Shown here one piece after another: positions 60,596-64,000 of a DNA stretch of 64,000 nucleotides (the first letter of the stretch is position 1; every line of letters begins with the position of its first letter). The notes beneath the pieces were generated by a model. That model saw nothing but the letters and a program-made list of their open reading frames with translations. It did no database searches and had not been told where the DNA came from. Origin of the DNA: Pseudomonas sp. Au-Pse12 (GTDB lineage: Bacteria; Pseudomonadota; Gammaproteobacteria; Pseudomonadales; Pseudomonadaceae); NCBI RefSeq assembly GCF_021341665.1, contig NZ_JAJTTH010000004.1:124001-188000 (forward strand), in the 5' to 3' direction. The translations under genes were made by a program, and so were the position numbers.

Positions 60596-60916
60596 ATGCA
60601 ATTGCGCTTGATTCATGGATGGATGATTGCCTTGATCCCGGCGGTCCTGCTGCTGGGCGTCCTGACGCCGGTGCTGTCCAACAGCCTGTTGCTGCTGATG
60701 GAGCGGCACAATCGTATTCCGGCCGAATCCTCGATCTGGAGCTTTGAGCCGACCCTGATCAATCAGGGGTCTTCTTCCTATTGGTTGTATGGGGAAGATC
60801 GGCACTACTACTTCTATTTTTCTTACGCCGAAGATCAGCCTTACCGGCTGATAGCCAGGAACAACCCGTGCCTGGGATTCGATAGGCACGATGTTGGCAC
60901 CTGGTGTATCCCCTGA
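60596..60916 (+). CDS. Small membrane-anchored protein of unknown function
   Basis: 106 residues. One N-terminal membrane helix (HGWMIALIPAVLLLGVLTPVL), then an aromatic-rich periplasmic part (SSSYWLYGEDRHYYFYFSYA) with two cysteines near the end. No family recognised. Ribosome site weak (GGAAA). The small size and typical codon use support a real but lineage-specific gene. Confidence 0.55.
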   Translation: MQLRLIHGWMIALIPAVLLLGVLTPVLSNSLLLLMERHNRIPAESSIWSFEPTLINQGSSSYWLYGEDRHYYFYFSYAEDQPYRLIARNNPCLGFDRHDVGTWCIP

Positions 60917-60986
60917 AGCCAGGGCCCTGGATTATGCTGCGGGCTCGCGGCGCCCACCGGGCAGGCGCCGGCAGCCGAGGTAGGCA

Positions 60987-61889
60987 ATGGACAGGTTCCA
61001 GGAAATGCAGGTATTCGTCTGTGTCGCTCAGGAGCAGGGCTTCGCCGCGGCCGCGCGGCGCCTGAGCCTGTCGGCCGCCAGCGTTACCCGCGCGGTGGCC
61101 GCCCTGGAGCAGCGCATCGGCACCCCGCTGCTGATCCGCACCACCCGCCGTGTGCATTTGAGCGACGCCGGGCAGCGTTACCTGGAGGATTGCCGACGCA
61201 TCCTCGCCGAGGTCCAGGACGCCGAAGCCTCGGCGGCCGGGGTCCATGCCCAGCCCCGGGGGCTGCTGACCCTGACCGCGCCGGTGCTGTTTGGCGAGCT
61301 CTTCGTCACGCCGCTGCTGGTGCGCTACCTGCAGTGTTATCCACAGGTCAGCGTCAACGCCCTGCTGGTGGACCGGGTGGCAAGCATGGTCGAGGAGGGC
61401 ATCGATGTGGCGGTGCGGATTGGCGAATTGCCCGACAGTGGCCAGCACGGCATTCGCGTCGGCGAGGTGCGTCGGGTGGTGTGCGCGGCACCCGGATTCC
61501 TTGCCGCCCATGGTTGCCCGCAACACCCCGATGAACTGCGCCAGGCCCCGATTATTGCGCCGTCTTCCACCGGCCAGGCGCGCCACTGGTCATTCAACGA
61601 CGCCGGCCGCGCCCTGAGCATCCGCCCCGAACCGCGTTTGCTGGTGAGCGCCAATCAGGCCGCTATCAGTGCCGCCTGCCTGGGGTTGGGGCTGACGCGG
61701 GTGCTGTCTTACCAGGTGGCCGACCAGGTTGCCGCCGGTCAGTTGCAGATTGTGCTGGCGGATTTCGAGCTGCCGCCGTTGCCGATCCACGTGGTGTACC
61801 AGGGCGGGCGCAAGGCGCCGGCGCGGGTGCGCAGCTTTGTCGATTTCGCCGTGCAGGCCCTGCGCGAGCATCCAGCGCTCAATGGTTGA
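60987..61889 (+). CDS. LysR-family transcriptional regulator
   Basis: 300 residues, GAGG upstream. N-terminal winged helix (FVCVAQEQGFAAAARRLSLSAASVTRAVAALE) and a periplasmic-binding-fold effector domain (RVASMVEEGIDVAVRIGELPDS). Precedes a glutathione S-transferase gene by 126 bp on the same strand, so that gene and the next are plausible targets. Effector unknown. A perfect DnaA box lies inside (61337-61345). Confidence 0.9.
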   Translation: MDRFQEMQVFVCVAQEQGFAAAARRLSLSAASVTRAVAALEQRIGTPLLIRTTRRVHLSDAGQRYLEDCRRILAEVQDAEASAAGVHAQPRGLLTLTAPVLFGELFVTPLLVRYLQCYPQVSVNALLVDRVASMVEEGIDVAVRIGELPDSGQHGIRVGEVRRVVCAAPGFLAAHGCPQHPDELRQAPIIAPSSTGQARHWSFNDAGRALSIRPEPRLLVSANQAAISAACLGLGLTRVLSYQVADQVAAGQLQIVLADFELPPLPIHVVYQGGRKAPARVRSFVDFAVQALREHPALNG

Positions 61890-62015
61890 CCGGCTTTATT
61901 GCGCTGGATGAAATGCCGGATTGCGCTTTCTGGTGATTCTGTTGTTTTCCGGCAGGGATCAAGATAGCCAGGCCAGCGCGGCACTTGCACCGCGTTCCTG
62001 CCTGCGGAGTCGAAC

Positions 62016-62645
62016 ATGTCCCTGCTTCCGATCAAGTTCTACAACTTTCCCCGGTCCGGCCACGCGCATCGCGTCGAGCTGATGTTGTCGCTGCTGGACC
62101 TGCCCACTGAAACCCTGTTTGTCGACTTGGCCAAGGGCGAGCACAAGCAACCCGAGTTCCTGGCCCTCAACCCTTTTGGCCAAGTCCCGGTGATCGATGA
62201 CCAGGGCACAGTCCTGGCGGACTCCAATGCGATCCTGGTGTACCTGGCCCAGCGTTACGGTCAGGGCCGCTGGCTGCCCAGCGACCCGGTCGGCGCGGCG
62301 CAGGTGCAGCGCTGGCTGTCGGTGGCGGCTGGGCCGATCGCCTTCGGTCCGGCGGCGGCGCGCCTGATCACGGTGTTTGGCGCCACCTTCAATGCCGAGG
62401 AAGTCATCGCCCGTGCCCATGCCCTGCTCAAGGTCATGGACCAGGAGCTGGCGGGGCGGCCGTTCCTGGTCGGCCAGCAGGCGACCATCGCCGACGTTGC
62501 GGGCTACAGCTACATCGCCCACGCCCCGGAAGGCAACGTGTCGCTGGCGGACTACCCCAACGTAAGGGCCTGGCTGGCGCGGATCGAAGCCTTGCCGGGC
62601 TTCGTGCCCATGCCGTCCACGGCGGCGGGGCTGAAAAGCGCCTGA
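62016..62645 (+). CDS. Glutathione S-transferase
   Basis: 209 residues. N-terminal thioredoxin-like domain ([22 protein letters not shown]) with the glutathione-binding [23 protein letters not shown]-terminal helical domain with the GxxxTxAD-like [16 protein letters not shown]. Conjugates glutathione to electrophiles in the cytoplasm. The serine in FPRSGHA is the likely catalytic residue region. Followed 23 bp later by the oxidoreductase fusion, probably co-transcribed. Confidence 0.9.
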   Translation: MSLLPIKFYNFPRSGHAHRVELMLSLLDLPTETLFVDLAKGEHKQPEFLALNPFGQVPVIDDQGTVLADSNAILVYLAQRYGQGRWLPSDPVGAAQVQRWLSVAAGPIAFGPAAARLITVFGATFNAEEVIARAHALLKVMDQELAGRPFLVGQQATIADVAGYSYIAHAPEGNVSLADYPNVRAWLARIEALPGFVPMPSTAAGLKSA

Positions 62646-62668
62646 GGCCAGGTTGCGAGGGAGCCATC

Positions 62669-64000
62669 ATGAGCAGCCGTTCCCCTTGGCACGCCGGCGA
62701 GCGGCAGCTACAGGCCCTGGCTGGGGTCGCCGAACGCATGGAAGCCTTCGGCGGCAAGGTCATCCGCCAGGCCATGCCCGACCAGCACCGGCAGTTCTAC
62801 GCCCAGTTGCCGTTCATGCTGGTGGGCGCGGTGGATGCCGAGGGCAACCCTTGGGCGAGCCTTCTCGAAGGGCCTCCGGGCTTTGCCGAGGCGCCCCTGG
62901 CGACCCTGCTGCGGGTCGACAGCCTGCCGGCCGCCGATGACCCGGTGCAGTTGCAGCAAGGTGCGGCGCTGGGTCTATTGGGCATCGAACTGCACACCCG
63001 GCGGCGCAACCGCCTGAATGGGCGGATCAGCAGCCTCGACCGCGACGGTTTCAGCTTGAGCGTCGACCAGTCCTTCGGCAATTGCCCGCAATACATCCAG
63101 CAGCGCGAGCTGCAACGGCTGCCCTTGAGCGACCCGGCCAGCCGGCCGGCCGAGCACCGCGAGAGCCTGGACCTCGCGGCGCAGGCCCTGATCGGCGCCG
63201 CCGATACCTTCTTCGTTGCCAGCTACGTCGACCTGCAAGGGCAGCGCTCGGTGGACGTTTCCCACCGTGGCGGCCAGGCCGGGTTCGTCCGGGTCGAGGG
63301 CAACTGCCTGACCATCCCGGATTTCGCCGGCAACCTGCATTTCAATACCCTCGGCAACCTGCTGCTCAACCCCCGGGCGGGCTTGCTGTTCATCGACTTT
63401 CACAGCGGTGAATTGCTGCAGCTCAGTGGCCGCACCGAGGTCATCCTCGACGGGCCGCTGGTCAGTGCCTTCCAGGGCGCCGAGCGGCTCTGGCGCTTTA
63501 CCGTGGAGCGGCTGGTACGGCGCCCGGCGGCCTCGTCCCTGCGTTGGCAATTGCAGGGCTTTTCCCCCAACAGCCTGCTGACCGGCAACTGGCCGCAAGC
63601 CGAGGCTCGCCTGCGTGCCGCGGCCCTGGGCCAGCAGTGGCGGCCGTTGCGGGTGACCCGGATCGTGGACGAAAGCCTGGGCATCCGTTCCTTCTACCTG
63701 GAGCCGGCGGATGCCGCGGGTGTCCCGGGTTTTGTGGCCGGCCAGCATCTGCCGGTGCAGGTCATGCTCGACGGCCAGCCGCTGATTCGCACTTACAGCC
63801 TGTCCAGCGCGCCATCCGATGATTTCCTGCGCATCAGCGTCAAGCGCGAAGGCCGGGTTTCCAGCCACCTGCACCAGCAACTCAAGGTCGGCGACTTGCT
63901 GCAGGCCCGCGCCCCGCAAGGGCGTTTTACTGCCGACCCGCAGTCGCCCCGGCCCCTGGTGCTGCTGGCGGCCGGGGTTGGCATCACACCGTTGCTGTCG
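62669..64000 (+). CDS. PNPOx-like / FAD ferredoxin-reductase fusion protein (3' end outside window)
   Basis: 444 codons open to the window edge, from the ATG at 62669 with AGGGAG upstream. Residues ~35-290 form a pyridoxamine-phosphate-oxidase-like FMN-binding barrel (FMLVGAVDAEGNPWASLLEG, DTFFVASYVDLQGQRSVDVS, FIDFHSGELLQLSGRTEVI). From ~330 a ferredoxin-NADP reductase-type FAD domain starts (FVAGQHLPVQVMLDGQPLIR then TYSLSSAPS, and VLLAAGVGITPLLS for NAD(P)H binding). A C-terminal [2Fe-2S] domain is usual in this family but lies beyond the window. Function uncertain; likely a redox enzyme linked to the adjacent GST. Confidence 0.85.
   Translation, partial: MSSRSPWHAGERQLQALAGVAERMEAFGGKVIRQAMPDQHRQFYAQLPFMLVGAVDAEGNPWASLLEGPPGFAEAPLATLLRVDSLPAADDPVQLQQGAALGLLGIELHTRRRNRLNGRISSLDRDGFSLSVDQSFGNCPQYIQQRELQRLPLSDPASRPAEHRESLDLAAQALIGAADTFFVASYVDLQGQRSVDVSHRGGQAGFVRVEGNCLTIPDFAGNLHFNTLGNLLLNPRAGLLFIDFHSGELLQLSGRTEVILDGPLVSAFQGAERLWRFTVERLVRRPAASSLRWQLQGFSPNSLLTGNWPQAEARLRAAALGQQWRPLRVTRIVDESLGIRSFYLEPADAAGVPGFVAGQHLPVQVMLDGQPLIRTYSLSSAPSDDFLRISVKREGRVSSHLHQQLKVGDLLQARAPQGRFTADPQSPRPLVLLAAGVGITPLLS

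Overview
The window is a piece of a Pseudomonas chromosome, most likely a member of the P. fluorescens complex, close to the replication origin. The order mnmE - (local genes) - mnmG - rsmG - parA - parB - atpIBEFHAGDC - glmU - glmR - glmS is the standard Pseudomonas origin-proximal backbone. The proteins read as Pseudomonas versions throughout, and perfect DnaA boxes (TTATCCACA) occur far more often than chance in the backbone. Species-level placement is inference.

Region 1 (1-21352) is this backbone. It starts inside mnmE and carries an AraC/GyrI-type regulator, an amino-acid permease coupled to a phytanoyl-CoA-dioxygenase-like gene, and a truncated DUF2167-like gene. A DnaA-box-rich, AT-rich spacer precedes mnmG. 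Then come the RNA-modification pair mnmG/rsmG, the chromosome-partition pair parA/parB, the complete F1Fo ATP synthase operon with a clear promoter, three internal hairpins and a terminator, and the cell-wall precursor genes glmU, glmR and glmS.

Region 2 (21353-59972) is a complete 38.6-kb Tn7-like transposon inserted about 20 bp after the glmS stop codon. Its ends, its TnsB-type repeats and a 5-bp target duplication (GCTCC) can all be read. The empty site was the loop of a perfect 15-bp hairpin behind glmS, which the insertion has split; the element brings its own terminator-like palindrome. The glmS-proximal end encodes tnsA, tnsB, tnsC, tnsD and, convergently, a second TniQ-family protein; no TnsE was recognised. 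The cargo is a large copper/silver resistance island: OprD-type porin, copABG, a Cu-ATPase, a cupredoxin, three secreted PtrA-like proteins, copRS, copCD, a peroxiredoxin, and a cusCBA-cusF efflux operon. Six copies of a cop box related to TGACA-N4-TGTAAT suggest that CopR controls most of it. Gene scars (a GNAT acetyltransferase and a MerR-type regulator) lie between cargo blocks. The distal end carries a probable anti-phage/plasmid-exclusion module: an IetAS-like AAA ATPase plus subtilisin-like protease, flanked by an orphan Xre/ParS-type antitoxin and an orphan AbiEi-like (DUF6088) regulator.

Region 3 (59973-64000) returns to the chromosome: the other arm of the split hairpin, two small uncharacterised genes, a LysR regulator, a glutathione S-transferase and the start of a PNPOx-like/ferredoxin-reductase fusion gene that runs off the window.
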